15,467 nt of DNA, from NCBI GenBank assembly GCA_005801425.1, contig SYDY01000082.1, positions 1-15,467 of the forward strand, read 5' to 3'. Positions within the stretch are counted from its first letter, which is position 1; the number at the start of each line of letters is the position of its first letter. A program made the position numbers and the translations under genes. Below, piece after piece: positions 1-10,351 of this stretch. Under the pieces are notes generated by a model that was given only the letters and a program-made list of their open reading frames with translations, did no database searches and was not told where the DNA came from. This DNA is from Bdellovibrionales bacterium. GTDB lineage: Bacteria; Myxococcota; XYA12-FULL-58-9; SYDY01.

Positions 1-2101
1 CCGCCATCAGAGGGCCTTCAATCACGTTAATGGGCGCTCCCAATTGCAAACGAGCTTCTTCCACATCAACATCGATGTACTCAACAATGCCATGAATCAA
101 AGCATGAGTTAAACGCGCTTCAACATCGGTGTCACGCCACGCAAGATCCTGAACCCGTGCAGTGAGCTCTGTTTTTGAGGATTGCGTATAAGTAATAAGG
201 CGATCCGTGGCATCTTCACGGCGATCGAACAACACATCTTCGATAAGTTCACGCAAATCAGCAGGAACATCACTCATGACCATAAGCTGGCCAGCATTCA
301 CAATGCCCATGTCCAAGCCCGCTTGGATCGCATGGTACAAAAACACCGAATTCATGGCCTGACGCACATACTCATTGCCACGAAATGAAAATGACAAATT
401 ACTTACGCCACCTGATATTTTCGCGAAGGGAAAAAGGCGTTTCAATTCTCGGATCGCATCCAGAAAATCGAGGCCATAGCGATTATGCTCTGACATCCCC
501 GTGGCAACAGTCAGGATATTGGGATCAAACACAATATCCTGCGATCGAAAACCCACTTCTTCGGTCAAAATACGATGGGCACGGGATAATATTTCTACTT
601 TGCGTTGTGAACTTGCAGCCTGGCCTTCTTCATCGAATGCCATCACAACCACTGCTGCCCCAAAACGGCGCACAATCGTCGCCTGCTTTTTAAAGATCTC
701 TTCACCCTCTTTGAGGCTGATAGAATTAACGATGCATTTTCCTTGAATACAACGCAAACCCGCCTCAAGAACCGAAAACTTCGAACTGTCGATCATCACA
801 GGCACGCGCGCGATATCCGGTTCAGCAGCCACAAGATGCAAAAATTCGGTCATTACCCGCGCCGAGTCGAGCAAACCTTCATCCATGCAAATATCAATAA
901 TATTGGCGCCACCTTCGACCTGCTGCCTCGCCACGCTCAAGGCTTCATCAAATTTTTCTTCTTTGATCAAACGCGCAAATTGGCGTGATCCTGTCACATT
1001 GGTGCGCTCACCTACCATAATAAAATTGCTGTCTTTTCGTATAACCAAAGGCTCAAGGCCGCTGAAACATGTTTCAGTGCGCGCCGTAGGCAAAACGCGA
1101 GGTGCGTACTCCTTCATTGCATCGGCAATGGCACGAATATGTGCGGGTGTAGTACCACAACATCCACCTGCAATATTCAGCCAACCGCGGGATGCAAAAT
1201 CAGCCAAAGTTTTTGCAACTTGTTCTGGTGTCTCATCGTATTCACCAAATGCATTGGGAAGCCCCGCATTGGGCACACAGCTCGTTGCAATCGGCGCAAG
1301 GGTCGACAATTCTTCCACGTAAGGACGCATCGCTTCAGGACCCAAAGCGCAATTCAGTCCCACCGAAAGCAACGGCACATGCTCCATGGAGATCCAAAAC
1401 GCCTCAACGGTTTGCCCCGATAACGTTCGACCGCTTGCATCAGTAATAGTCACCGACAGCATCAATGGGATCTCGCGATCACTTTCCTCTGACGTCGTTT
1501 GTGCTGCCGCCAATGCCGCTTTGGCATTAAGCGTATCAAAAACAGTTTCCACCAAAAGCAGATCAACGCCGCCTTCGATGAGCGCACGGCATTGTTCTAA
1601 ATATGCGTCGTAGAGATCATCGTAACTCACCGCACGAAAGCCTGGATTGTTCACATCCGGTGACAACGATGCGGTTCGATTTGTAGGACCGATCGCCCCC
1701 GCAACAAACCGTATCTCACCCGATGCACTCATAAAGGCATCCGCCGCTTCGCGCGCCAATCGCGCCCCTGCAATATTAATTTCGTGAACAAACGGCTCCA
1801 TGGCGTAATCCGCCATGGCAATTCGGGTGCTATTGAACGTATTTGTTTCGATGATATCAGCACCAGCTTCCAGATACTGCCGGTGAATATCCCGAATAAT
1901 ATCCGGCCTGGTCAGACTCAACAGATCGTTATTACCACGCAACTCACGATCATGGGTCAAAAAACGATCACCCCGAAAATCGGCCTCTTGCAAGCGATGG
2001 CGTTGGATCATCGTTCCCATGGCGCCATCGATCACACAGATCTTTTGTGCAAAGCGTTTACGGAGCATATCAGCGGCTTGTGTTTCTTTTCTCGATTTCA
2101 C
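1..2101 (-). CDS. metH: Cobalamin-dependent methionine synthase, N-terminal ~700 residues (3' end outside window)
   Basis: Transfers a methyl group from 5-methyltetrahydrofolate through cob(I)alamin to homocysteine, giving methionine and THF in the cytoplasm. Reading the reverse strand, the homocysteine-binding domain opens with DGAMGTMIQ (about residue 25). Its three zinc ligands are present: GLNCALGP (C251) and GGCCGTTP (C314, C315), each shifted by +4 from E. coli C247/C310/C311. The pterin-binding domain follows, with [24 protein letters not shown] and [10 protein letters not shown]. The frame is open to base 1, where NVIEGPLM marks the start of the B12-binding cap. The B12 Rossmann and reactivation domains would lie off the left edge. 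Two starts are possible: GTG at 2101, just inside an in-frame stop at 2113-2111, and ATG at 2068. I prefer GTG because it gives the N-terminal length closest to E. coli, but neither has a strong ribosome binding site. Divergent from the transglycosylase at 2187. Confidence 0.96.
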   Translation of the reverse strand, partial: MKSRKETQAADMLRKRFAQKICVIDGAMGTMIQRHRLQEADFRGDRFLTHDRELRGNNDLLSLTRPDIIRDIHRQYLEAGADIIETNTFNSTRIAMADYAMEPFVHEINIAGARLAREAADAFMSASGEIRFVAGAIGPTNRTASLSPDVNNPGFRAVSYDDLYDAYLEQCRALIEGGVDLLLVETVFDTLNAKAALAAAQTTSEESDREIPLMLSVTITDASGRTLSGQTVEAFWISMEHVPLLSVGLNCALGPEAMRPYVEELSTLAPIATSCVPNAGLPNAFGEYDETPEQVAKTLADFASRGWLNIAGGCCGTTPAHIRAIADAMKEYAPRVLPTARTETCFSGLEPLVIRKDSNFIMVGERTNVTGSRQFARLIKEEKFDEALSVARQQVEGGANIIDICMDEGLLDSARVMTEFLHLVAAEPDIARVPVMIDSSKFSVLEAGLRCIQGKCIVNSISLKEGEEIFKKQATIVRRFGAAVVVMAFDEEGQAASSQRKVEILSRAHRILTEEVGFRSQDIVFDPNILTVATGMSEHNRYGLDFLDAIRELKRLFPFAKISGGVSNLSFSFRGNEYVRQAMNSVFLYHAIQAGLDMGIVNAGQLMVMSDVPADLRELIEDVLFDRREDATDRLITYTQSSKTELTARVQDLAWRDTDVEARLTHALIHGIVEYIDVDVEEARLQLGAPINVIEGPLMA

Positions 2102-2186
2102 CCAAACACCCTACCCCATAGTTAAGCAAACGTGAACCATACGAAAGATTGCCTTTATATCCTCAACATGGAAACCTTTTGTCCAG
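2102..2186. other. Divergent intergenic region between metH and the MltF-like gene
   Basis: These 85 bases must hold promoters and leaders for both divergent genes. A TATATC at 2156-2161 could be a -10 box for the rightward gene, but no good -35 is visible. I see no convincing cobalamin, SAM or SAH riboswitch, and the space is too short for a cobalamin element. No clear operator palindrome is present. Confidence 0.4.
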
Positions 2187-3980
2187 GTGAGGGGCCCCCA
2201 ACAAAGCATATTCATCCTTTTATGGATGTACCTCTGTCTCGCCGTCACCATCAGCGGCTGCGAGTACAATCCTTTGGGCCCAGCATTTCAAGGGGCCAAA
2301 ATGGAAGGTGATCTCGCAGAAATCAAAAAGCGGGGTGTTCTAAGAGTTTTGGTACAAGACAGCGACAGCGACCCCCTACCTATCCCGGGCGTTGTGGGTG
2401 AACAGGAACACGAACTGGTCAAAGACTTTTCCACCCACCTTGGGGTTGAAGCACAATTCGTATCACTTGCAGATGATAGAGAAATGTTAGCCACGCTCGC
2501 CAACCAAAGAGCCGATCTTATTGCCAGTCCCGTTCCCATCACCAAGGAGACTACACACAAAGGCATCGCCTACAGCCATCCCGTTGCCTCAAACCCACCA
2601 CTCGCTTGGGCTGTGCAAGCAAATGCCACCGAACTTCTACTTCGCGTTAATAATTTCCTGACGGAAAAGGCGCTCACACAACGCAATACATTGTATCCCC
2701 ACAAAGGCGATGTGGACGAGATCCGATCACGAGGGGTCTTGCGCGTACTCACACGTAACAGTGGCGTCTCTTATTTTCTCTACCGCGGCCAGCCCATGGG
2801 TTTTGATTATGATGTCGCAAAAATGCTCGCCAAAAAACTGGGTGTAGGCATCGAAATGGTGGTGGCACCCAGCAATGAAATGCTCATTCCATGGCTTCTT
2901 CAAGGTCGTGGCGATATCATCGCGGCATCCTTTGGCATCACGCCTGCACGTGCACGCCATGTGTTCTTCTCTAAGCCCTATTTAAACGCAAATCCTTATC
3001 TAGTTGCAGATGCCGATATTCAAAATACCCAAGGCTTGCCCAAACTCACCGATCAGACCATTCATGTTCCCATCGATTCGGTTTATTCGGGCTATATTGA
3101 ATCCAATCAGCATTCATACGGATGTTTTATCGAAAAAGTAGAACCACCTTCTGACACACAAGATCTTGTGCGCATGGTGGCCGAAAAAAAGATAAAATAC
3201 ACCGTCACCGATGAACACATCATCGAGATGTTCGATGATGCAAAAAATATAAGTATATTCAAAATGCCACCAGGAAAGTATGGTTCTATCCGCATCGCCT
3301 TTGCCATGCGACCCTCAAATCCCGAACTCCGCAACAGCGTGAATCATTTTGTGGACTCCATACAGAAAACTGCAGAGTTTAATATTCTCAGAACACGCTA
3401 TCAACGTAAAAATGGCCCTGAAAATACACAAAAAAATGGGCATACATATGTCGCAGGTCAAATTTCACCCTATGACAATATCATTAAGAAATATGCGCGT
3501 AAGTACAACATTGATTGGCGTTTGATGGCCGCCCAAGCCTTTCATGAAAGTAAATTTCGCCCACGTGCTGTGAGTTGGGCCGGAGCGCTCGGATTATTTC
3601 AAGTGCTCCCTAAAACCGGTGCCGAATTGGGATTTCACAATCTTACTGATCCGGAAATTGGTGTTCACGCAGGGATCCAATACATGACAAATTTAATGAA
3701 TCGCTTACCCCATCGGATCGAATTTCCAAGCCGTGTTCGCATGGCCCTGGCGGCTTTCAATGCAGGTATGGGCCATCTTGAGGATGCCCGACGCCTCGCA
3801 CAGCAAAAAGGTCTTGATCCCGATATTTGGTTCGGAAACGTAGAAAAAGTCATGCCACTTCTCGCAGATCCTGTTCACTACATGCGATCACGCTACGGAT
3901 ACTGCCGTGGTACAGAACCCGTGCAATACGTTTCTCGCATCCAAACGACCTATGAACAGTATGTGCAGGTATTCAAATAA
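2187..3980 (+). CDS. MltF-like membrane-bound lytic transglycosylase lipoprotein with a duplicated solute-binding module
   Basis: Probably cleaves the MurNAc-GlcNAc bond of peptidoglycan non-hydrolytically (1,6-anhydroMurNAc product) at the periplasmic face of the outer membrane. It starts with GTG. The signal peptide has a hydrophobic core (FILLWMYLCLAVTI) and a lipobox ISGC with the lipidated Cys at residue 25. Next come two SBP_bac_3-like modules: residues ~41-165, opening GDLAEIKKRGVLRVL, and ~174-405, opening GDVDEIRSRGVLRVL. The C-terminus (~428-590) is an SLT domain with AAQAFHESKF (catalytic Glu454), GALGLFQVLPKTGAELG and LAAFNAGMGH. At 597 residues it is longer than E. coli MltF (~518) because of the extra module. 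The first module goes from the RADLIASPVPITKE element to a domain-closing segment, so it seems to lack one lobe. The start has no clear Shine-Dalgarno. A later ATG (codon 14) would destroy the signal peptide. The gene ends 3 bp from the stop of the convergent icmF. Confidence 0.9.
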   Translation: MRGPQQSIFILLWMYLCLAVTISGCEYNPLGPAFQGAKMEGDLAEIKKRGVLRVLVQDSDSDPLPIPGVVGEQEHELVKDFSTHLGVEAQFVSLADDREMLATLANQRADLIASPVPITKETTHKGIAYSHPVASNPPLAWAVQANATELLLRVNNFLTEKALTQRNTLYPHKGDVDEIRSRGVLRVLTRNSGVSYFLYRGQPMGFDYDVAKMLAKKLGVGIEMVVAPSNEMLIPWLLQGRGDIIAASFGITPARARHVFFSKPYLNANPYLVADADIQNTQGLPKLTDQTIHVPIDSVYSGYIESNQHSYGCFIEKVEPPSDTQDLVRMVAEKKIKYTVTDEHIIEMFDDAKNISIFKMPPGKYGSIRIAFAMRPSNPELRNSVNHFVDSIQKTAEFNILRTRYQRKNGPENTQKNGHTYVAGQISPYDNIIKKYARKYNIDWRLMAAQAFHESKFRPRAVSWAGALGLFQVLPKTGAELGFHNLTDPEIGVHAGIQYMTNLMNRLPHRIEFPSRVRMALAAFNAGMGHLEDARRLAQQKGLDPDIWFGNVEKVMPLLADPVHYMRSRYGYCRGTEPVQYVSRIQTTYEQYVQVFK

Positions 3981-3983
3981 AAA

Positions 3984-6900
3984 TTACATATTCCTCCGAT
4001 ACTGCCCCCCCACTGCAAACAGCGCCTGCGTGATCTGACCAAGCGTACAAAACTTGCTCGTATGCAACAATTCATCAAACACATTGCCGCCGCTTGATGC
4101 CACCCGTTGCAAGTTTTTCAACGTCTCATCCGCATAAGAAGAATGCGTATATTGTACCCATTCTTTGGTTTCAATCTGCTGCTCTTTTTCTTCTGTGCTT
4201 GAACGCATCACAGCCGCAGGGATCATGGTCGGAGAACCATCGGTTCCCAAAAACATATTCACACCCACAAGTGGCAATGCACCCGAATGCTTCATGTGCT
4301 CATAATGAAGTGATTCTTCTTGTATTTTCCCACGTTGATACATGGTTTCCATGGCACCCAAAACACCACCGCGTTCACTGATTCGCGCAAATTCGACAAG
4401 AACTGCTTCTTCAACAACGTTGGTAAGTTCTTCAACCCAAAACGAGCCTTGCAAAATATTCTGCCCTTGGGTTGCTCCAAACTCGCGATTAATCACCAGC
4501 TGAATAGCCATGGCACGACGCACCGATTCTTCCGTCGGTGTTGTCACGGCTTCATCGTAGGCATTGGTGTGGAGTGAATTGCAATTATCGAAAATAGCTA
4601 AAACCGCTTGAAGCGTCGTCCGAATATCATTAAACGCCACTTCCTGGGCATGAAGCGATCGACCCGATGTTTGCACGTGATATTTGAGCATCTGTGATCT
4701 GTCTGATGCCCCATAACGTTCACGCATGGCCTTGGCCCAAATGCGACGAGCTACTCGCCCAAGAACCACATATTCGGGATCCAAACCATTGGAGAAAAAG
4801 AACGATAAATTCGGTGCAAACGAATCGATCGAAAGCCCACGCGACAAATAATATTCAACGTACGTAAATCCGTTGGCAAGCGTAAAAGCAAGCTGCGTAA
4901 TAGGGTTGGCCCCTGCTTCCGCAATATGGTAGCCCGAAATGGATACACTATAAAAATTACGAATATTGCGCGCGGTAAAGCTTGCCTGAACATCCCCCAT
5001 CACTTTCAGAGAAAATTCTGTAGAAAAAATGCACGTGTTTTGCGCTTGATCTTCTTTAAGAATATCCGCCTGAACTGTACCGCGCACATTGCTCAATGTG
5101 TGGGCCTGAATACGGTCATAGACTTCACGGTCCAACACCTGGTCACCCGTAACGCCCAAAAGCATCAATCCTAAGCCATTGTGAGAACGAGGAAGCTCGC
5201 CGTGATAGACAGGTGCTTTTCCAATCAATTCTTTAATCTTTTGATAAATTTGTTTTTCAAGACCTTCGCGCTGAATATGCAACTCACACTGCTGATCCAC
5301 TGCAGCATTCATAAAAAATGCGACCAAGGTCGGGGCCGGTCCATTAATAGTCATCGACACCGAGGTATTGGGATCCAAAAGATTAAACCCCGAATACAAT
5401 TTTTTCGCATCATCGAGACAACACACCGAAACACCCGCATTACCCACTTTGCCGTAAATATCGGGACGACGATCTGGATCCGCACCGTACAATGTCGCCG
5501 AATCAAACGCAGTCGATAAACGGGACGCAGGTTGATCGCTTGCTAAATAATGAAATCGCCGATTGGTACGCTCAGGCCCCCCTTCACCTGCAAACATACG
5601 AATAGGATCTTCATTTTCTCGTTTAAATGGAAACACACCTGCCGTGTATGGGAAAAAACCGGGTAAATTTTCCTGCATCAACCAACGTAAAAGTGCACCA
5701 CCCTCATGACGCGGCAATGCCACTTTATGGATCTTGGTTCCTGCAAGACTTGTCCCATAGGCATCGATAGAGACTTCTTTTCCTCGAACACTGTAACGAA
5801 CAACACTTTCATTGTACCGATGACGAATATCCGGCCACGATGCCAAAGCTTCACGCGATGATGCGTTAAGTGTGCCCTCTAGAGCTGCCGAGCGATCTCC
5901 CACCGAAGCACCATCCGACGCGCACATTTCATAGGCGCGTATCAAATCCACTTTTTTTGCATCGTCTTCAATGCGTGTGTTGTACGCATGGATACAATCG
6001 GCAATGTCGGCCAAATATCGAACACGCTTGGGTGGGATCACATAGATTTTTTCTGATTCTGCATGAAGTTTGGATGGCTCTGTTCTACTTAAATCCTTCA
6101 CACCTAACGCCCGCAAGCGTTCTTTAATTTCCCAGTACAAGCGATCGGTGCCAGGATCGCCAAATTGCGATGCGATGGTACCAAAAACGGGCATATTTTC
6201 AGGTGAAACATCGAATGCTTGGCGACCCCGTTGCACTTGTTTGCGAACATCGCGCAAAGCATCGGCCGATCCATTTTTGTCGCATTTATTCAGGGCCACC
6301 ACATCGGCAAAGTCGAGCATATCAATTTTTTCAAGTTGTGTCGCAGCGCCGTATTCAGGTGTCATCACATACAAAGACAGATCGCATTGATCGACAATTT
6401 CGGTATCCGATTGCCCAATGCCCGATGTTTCCAAAATCACAAACGAAAATCCGGCCTGTTTCAAAACACACAGTGCACCTGGAACATGGGCAGAAAGCGC
6501 TAAATTGGCCTGCCTTGTCGCAAGAGAACGCATGTAGATCCGTGGCGACGACAAACTATTCATGCGAATACGATCACCAAGCAATGCACCACCGGTCTTG
6601 CGCTTGGATGGATCCACCGAAATCACGCCAATGCGCATGGTCTCGTTGTCATGAAGAAAACGACGAAGCAACTCATCCACAAGTGATGATTTCCCCGATC
6701 CTCCCGTCCCCGTGATCCCAAGTACCGGAACACCCGTCACATCGTTTCGAAGCCATGCATGTTGTACATCGGGATGATTTTCAATCACCGAAATTGCGCG
6801 GCCCAAGCTGCTTGCATCCCCCTTGGCAATCCCTTCGATCTCATGGGGTTTTAATGGCTCACCAAGTGGTCGGTCACAACGTTGCAGTAAATCATCGATC

Positions 6901-7313
6901 ATCCCCTGCAAACCAAGGGCACGACCATCATCCGGCGAGTAAATCCGTTCAACACCATAAGCCTGCAATTCCAAGATCTCCGAAGGCAAGATCACACCGC
7001 CCCCACCCCCAAAAATGCGAATATCGTCCCGCCCTGCGTCATGCAGCATATCAACCATATAACGAAAATATTCATTATGTCCTCCCTGATAGGAGGTCAT
7101 GGCGATGGCGCTGGCGTCTTCTTGGATCGCGCATTGCACCACATCGTAAGCCGATCGGTCATGCCCTAAATGAATGACCTCCGCACCTGATGCCTGTAAA
7201 ATTCTGCGCATGATATTGATCGCAGCATCGTGCCCATCAAAAAGTGACGCTGCGGTAACAATTCGGATTCGATTTTTAGCTTTGAAGGGCTGTGGATTCA
7301 CATCGATCTCCAT
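3984..7313 (-). CDS. icmF: Fused isobutyryl-CoA mutase IcmF (B12 domain + MeaI GTPase + mutase barrel)
   Basis: Adenosylcobalamin-dependent carbon-skeleton mutase interconverting isobutyryl-CoA and n-butyryl-CoA; family members also act on isovaleryl/pivalyl-CoA. The chaperone GTPase is built into the chain. Domain order: B12-binding Rossmann at residues ~18-150 with [10 protein letters not shown] (base-off ligand His28); G-protein domain ~190-400 with P-loop GTGGSGKSS near residue 201 and NKCD; linker; mutase TIM barrel from ~550 with RMFAGEGG (Phe574), QAQNTCIF (Gln758) and [11 protein letters not shown]; end [13 protein letters not shown]. Phe574 and Gln758 sit where methylmalonyl-CoA mutase has Tyr and Arg, which supports a non-carboxylated substrate. 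The 1109-residue length fits the family (~1,090). I chose ATG at 7313 because it gives the usual N-terminal length. The frame is open to TTG 7388, which would overlap meaB by 20 bp and translate across a hairpin. Last gene of a six-gene leftward operon; its stop is 3 bp from the convergent MltF-like gene. Confidence 0.94.
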   Translation of the reverse strand: MEIDVNPQPFKAKNRIRIVTAASLFDGHDAAINIMRRILQASGAEVIHLGHDRSAYDVVQCAIQEDASAIAMTSYQGGHNEYFRYMVDMLHDAGRDDIRIFGGGGGVILPSEILELQAYGVERIYSPDDGRALGLQGMIDDLLQRCDRPLGEPLKPHEIEGIAKGDASSLGRAISVIENHPDVQHAWLRNDVTGVPVLGITGTGGSGKSSLVDELLRRFLHDNETMRIGVISVDPSKRKTGGALLGDRIRMNSLSSPRIYMRSLATRQANLALSAHVPGALCVLKQAGFSFVILETSGIGQSDTEIVDQCDLSLYVMTPEYGAATQLEKIDMLDFADVVALNKCDKNGSADALRDVRKQVQRGRQAFDVSPENMPVFGTIASQFGDPGTDRLYWEIKERLRALGVKDLSRTEPSKLHAESEKIYVIPPKRVRYLADIADCIHAYNTRIEDDAKKVDLIRAYEMCASDGASVGDRSAALEGTLNASSREALASWPDIRHRYNESVVRYSVRGKEVSIDAYGTSLAGTKIHKVALPRHEGGALLRWLMQENLPGFFPYTAGVFPFKRENEDPIRMFAGEGGPERTNRRFHYLASDQPASRLSTAFDSATLYGADPDRRPDIYGKVGNAGVSVCCLDDAKKLYSGFNLLDPNTSVSMTINGPAPTLVAFFMNAAVDQQCELHIQREGLEKQIYQKIKELIGKAPVYHGELPRSHNGLGLMLLGVTGDQVLDREVYDRIQAHTLSNVRGTVQADILKEDQAQNTCIFSTEFSLKVMGDVQASFTARNIRNFYSVSISGYHIAEAGANPITQLAFTLANGFTYVEYYLSRGLSIDSFAPNLSFFFSNGLDPEYVVLGRVARRIWAKAMRERYGASDRSQMLKYHVQTSGRSLHAQEVAFNDIRTTLQAVLAIFDNCNSLHTNAYDEAVTTPTEESVRRAMAIQLVINREFGATQGQNILQGSFWVEELTNVVEEAVLVEFARISERGGVLGAMETMYQRGKIQEESLHYEHMKHSGALPLVGVNMFLGTDGSPTMIPAAVMRSSTEEKEQQIETKEWVQYTHSSYADETLKNLQRVASSGGNVFDELLHTSKFCTLGQITQALFAVGGQYRRNM

Positions 7314-7330
7314 ATTTTTGTCGCTTGGTG

Positions 7331-7349
7331 GGGCGGCTCGCAACCGCCC
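7331..7349 (-). other. Hairpin in the meaB-icmF intercistronic gap
   Basis: A perfect 6-bp GC-only inverted repeat (gggcgg / ccgccc, 7-nt loop) lies in the 55-bp gap between the meaB stop (7369) and the preferred icmF ATG (7313). There is no T-run after it, so it does not look like an intrinsic terminator. It could modulate icmF translation or mRNA processing. On the leftward strand a GGAGGG forms part of the left arm and is followed by an in-frame TTG in the loop, a less likely alternative start for icmF. Confidence 0.4.
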
Positions 7350-7368
7350 TCCATCAAGATGAAATATC

Positions 7369-8355
7369 TCAAGGCGATTCGTGAACAACCCCTAGATAAT
7401 CAAGAAATGATTCTTTAAGTACCATCGCTGCGCGTTCAGGCAGCATTGTTCCTTGTCGGACGGCATCAAACGTCATTGCATTATTTTTTTTAAAATCCTG
7501 CAAAGCCGCCCATAAACGACTCTCAAGCGAGATCCACATCCACGCTTCATGCTGCATGCTTCTCCTGGCTTCAAAATCACCGCTATTCACTCTTTTTTCT
7601 TTCCAACCCGCCAAATGCATCCACAATGCTTCAACACGCAGGGCTTCCAACCCACTCAGAAGCAACAGATCATCTGCCGAAAGATCGGGCCGAACCATCC
7701 GAAGTGCCGATTGCAATTCACCCCGCGCCATACGGGCCACTTGAAGACCTTCACCATCCGCTTTATTGATGCCAATGAGATCTGCACTCTCCAAAATTCC
7801 CTTTTTAAGCCCCTGCAACGCGTCCCCTGCCCCAGAAAGACAGAGCAGCAAACAACAGTCCACCAGATCCTTAACCCGTGTCTCACCCTGCCCAACACCC
7901 AATGTTTCAATGAAAATAACATCAAAGCCCGCTGCCTCGCACAACAACATCGCTTCATGGGTCCACGTAGAAACACCACCGTGCGCAAGTCTGCTTGGAC
8001 TCGGGCGAACAAATGCGCCATCAAGCAAACTCAGATCACGCATCCTTGTTTTATCACCAAGAATACTTCCGCCCGTCACCTCGCTTGTGGGATCAATGGC
8101 CAAAACCGCCACACGAAATCCTTCTTTCACAAGCAAACAACCCAGCGCATTAAGCAATGTACTTTTTCCTGCGCCAGGCGGTCCCGTCACCGCAATACGA
8201 TATGCACCACCGGTATGAGGCAAAAGCGCTTCTAAAAGGGCAACAGCACGCAAACGATCATCGCTGCGTGTACTTTCCACAAGCGTAATCGCCTGTGCCA
8301 ATGCAGCCCGATCTCCACGCTGTATGGATGCGGCAAAAGCATGAATATCATCCAT
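7369..8355 (-). CDS. meaB: MeaB/ArgK-type P-loop GTPase, methylmalonyl-CoA mutase chaperone
   Basis: G3E-family GTPase that gates delivery of adenosylcobalamin to methylmalonyl-CoA mutase and release of inactivated cofactor; the human counterpart is MMAA. Visible motifs: P-loop GPPGAGKS (residues 58-65, Lys64), [18 protein letters not shown], switch region [11 protein letters not shown], then [16 protein letters not shown] and the base-specificity motif NKAD. The C-terminus (~265-328) is the helical dimerisation arm. Length 328, normal for the family. I start it at ATG 8355, which overlaps the mutB stop in ATGGATGA and so suggests translational coupling. A GTG at 8379 would add eight residues (VFWISGWV) with no clear benefit. 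Small departures from the commonest family pattern (TLGVGQG rather than TVGVGQS) leave the nucleotide-binding residues intact. It lies directly after its presumed partner mutB. Confidence 0.95.
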   Translation of the reverse strand: MDDIHAFAASIQRGDRAALAQAITLVESTRSDDRLRAVALLEALLPHTGGAYRIAVTGPPGAGKSTLLNALGCLLVKEGFRVAVLAIDPTSEVTGGSILGDKTRMRDLSLLDGAFVRPSPSRLAHGGVSTWTHEAMLLCEAAGFDVIFIETLGVGQGETRVKDLVDCCLLLCLSGAGDALQGLKKGILESADLIGINKADGEGLQVARMARGELQSALRMVRPDLSADDLLLLSGLEALRVEALWMHLAGWKEKRVNSGDFEARRSMQHEAWMWISLESRLWAALQDFKKNNAMTFDAVRQGTMLPERAAMVLKESFLDYLGVVHESP

Positions 8356-10351
8356 GACCCAACCGCTTATCCAAAACACGAATTAAATCTTGCGCTGCCA
8401 CTGTAAGCACTGTTCCTGGGCCATACACCGCCAGAACACCTTGTTTAAGCAATTCTTCTGCATCGAGATCTGGCACAACCCCCCCGACCACCACCCCAAT
8501 ATCACCGCGTCCCAATGCATGCAGCGAAGCGATGAGCTCTGGCACAAGCATCATGTGCCCTGCCGCCAACGAGCTCACGCCGACCACATGCACATCGTTA
8601 TCAACCGCATCGCGCGCAGCTTCTTCGGGGGTCTGAAACAAGGGCCCAACATCCACATCAAAACCAATATCCGCAAACGATGACGCAACGACTTTCTGCC
8701 CGCGATCGTGTCCATCCTGACCCAATTTGACAACCAGTATGCGTGGAGGACGTCCATGGTTCTCAGCAAATGAACGCACCAACGTACGACACACTTTCAA
8801 CGAACTATCATCTTCACCCAGGTGATTTGCATAGATCCCCGTCACCACATAGCCCTCCACACGATAACGTCCAAACACCCGCTCTAAGCTTTCCGATATT
8901 TCGCCAACAGTTGCACCCAAGCGTGCTGCTTCAATCGATACTGCCAATAAATTTCCCGATGACGATTCTGCTACATGGGTAAGATGTGCAAGCGCAGTCT
9001 GGACTTTATCATGATCGCGTCGTGCACGCAGTTCACGAAGACGTTCACATTGTTTGTTGCGTACTGCATCCACATCGACGCGATGCAATTCGGGTGCATG
9101 CGAGGGCCCACCTGCAAACATATTAACGCCCACAAGTGCACGATCACCGCGCTCAATGGCCGCTTGCGTCGCCGCTGCATCCGCCTCAATACGCCGCTTG
9201 GGTAAACCGCTTTCAATTGCCTTAAGCATGCCGCCCAGTGATTCTATTTCATCCATTTCACGCTGCGCATTTTCGAGCATACTCGCAACGCGGGCCTCCA
9301 TCACATGAGAACCACCCCATGGGTCGATCGACTCCGTAAGGCCTGCTTCTCGCTGCAAAAATAATTGAGTATTGCGTGCGATCCGCGCGCTGAATGGTGT
9401 TGGAAGTGCCAATGCTTCATCGAATGCGTTGGTATGCAACGACTGCGTACCACCCCATGTTGCAGCAAACGCTTCGATGCATGTTCGCGCAATGTTGTTG
9501 TACGGCAATTGTGCGGTAAGCGACCATCCTGACGTCTGACAATGGGCACGCAAACACGATGATTTTGGATCTTTCGGTTCAAACGGCAACATCAACCGTG
9601 CCCACAACAACCGCGCAGCACGCAGTTTTGCAATTTCGCTGATGAGATCCATCCCAATACCCCAAAAAAACGATAGCCTTGGCGCAAAGTCATCCACCGC
9701 AAGACCCGCATTCAATCCAACACGCACGTATTCAATTCCGTTAGCCAACGTATAGGCCAATTCAAGATCAGGCGAAGCACCTGCTTCCTGCATGTGATAT
9801 CCAGAAATACTGATGCTATTAAATTTAGGCATCTCTTTCGCCGTGTAACGGAAAATATCACCGACAATGCGTAAACTTGGCGCAGGTGGGTAAATATAGG
9901 TATTGCGCACCATGAATTCTTTTAAAATATCATTCTGAATGGTTCCGGAAAGATCCTTCGCCGCAACACCTTGTCTTTCGGCCGCCACCACAAACATCGC
10001 AAGTACCGGAAGCACTGCACCGTTCATGGTCATGGACACACTGATCTTGTCCAATGGGATCCCATCAAACAAGATCATCATGTCTTCGACACTGTCTACA
10101 GCAACTCCCGCCATACCCACGTCGCCACTGACCCGTGGATGATCCGAATCGTAACCACGATGGGTCGCCAAATCGAACGCTACCGATAAACCTTTTTGTC
10201 CTTCGGCAAGTGCGCGTTTATAAAATGCATTGCTTTCTTCGGCTGTCGAAAATCCTGCATATTGCCTGATGGTCCACGGCTGCGTCGTGTACATGGTTGA
10301 ATAAGGACCACGCAAAAACGGCCATACACCGGGCTTATCGTTTTCATTCAC
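8348..10351 (-). CDS. mutB: Methylmalonyl-CoA mutase, catalytic (large) subunit
   Basis: Adenosylcobalamin-dependent rearrangement of (R)-methylmalonyl-CoA to succinyl-CoA, the last step of propionyl-CoA entry into the TCA cycle. The substrate barrel covers residues ~10-380: [25 protein letters not shown] (Tyr31), [11 protein letters not shown] (Arg149, which pairs with the substrate carboxylate), [11 protein letters not shown] (catalytic His186) and [10 protein letters not shown]. The C-terminal B12 domain (~530-667) has [10 protein letters not shown] with the axial ligand His548. All key catalytic residues are present, so it should be active. Numbering is from GTG 10351, which overlaps the upstream stop as GTGA and has AAGGGA nine bases upstream. 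ATG 10381 is in frame, adds ten residues and has a weaker RBS. Either way (667 or 677 residues) it is shorter than typical MutB (~715-730) because the N-terminal arm before PFLRGPY is largely missing. Overlaps meaB by 8 bp. Confidence 0.95.
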   Translation of the reverse strand: MNENDKPGVWPFLRGPYSTMYTTQPWTIRQYAGFSTAEESNAFYKRALAEGQKGLSVAFDLATHRGYDSDHPRVSGDVGMAGVAVDSVEDMMILFDGIPLDKISVSMTMNGAVLPVLAMFVVAAERQGVAAKDLSGTIQNDILKEFMVRNTYIYPPAPSLRIVGDIFRYTAKEMPKFNSISISGYHMQEAGASPDLELAYTLANGIEYVRVGLNAGLAVDDFAPRLSFFWGIGMDLISEIAKLRAARLLWARLMLPFEPKDPKSSCLRAHCQTSGWSLTAQLPYNNIARTCIEAFAATWGGTQSLHTNAFDEALALPTPFSARIARNTQLFLQREAGLTESIDPWGGSHVMEARVASMLENAQREMDEIESLGGMLKAIESGLPKRRIEADAAATQAAIERGDRALVGVNMFAGGPSHAPELHRVDVDAVRNKQCERLRELRARRDHDKVQTALAHLTHVAESSSGNLLAVSIEAARLGATVGEISESLERVFGRYRVEGYVVTGIYANHLGEDDSSLKVCRTLVRSFAENHGRPPRILVVKLGQDGHDRGQKVVASSFADIGFDVDVGPLFQTPEEAARDAVDNDVHVVGVSSLAAGHMMLVPELIASLHALGRGDIGVVVGGVVPDLDAEELLKQGVLAVYGPGTVLTVAAQDLIRVLDKRLGHG

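Noticed and set aside
2102-2186. Possible cobalamin or SAH riboswitch ahead of metH.
   Set aside because: The gap is only 85 bp and shared with a divergent gene, and I find no B12-box-like or SAH-element sequence.
6170-6715. A 181-codon + strand open frame opposite icmF.
   Set aside because: Shadow of the conserved IcmF GTPase region; the translation resembles no protein and is rich in His, Arg and Ser.
7219-7236. IcmF has DGHDAA in place of the canonical DxHxxG of B12-binding domains.
   Set aside because: As I recall the family, IcmF proteins commonly have this form and the ligand His is present, so it is not a defect.
7549-8235. A 228-codon open frame on the + strand opposite meaB.
   Set aside because: It is antisense to a gene with clear family motifs, its translation is low-complexity and Cys/His/Gln/Thr-rich with no recognisable domain, and it has no convincing RBS.
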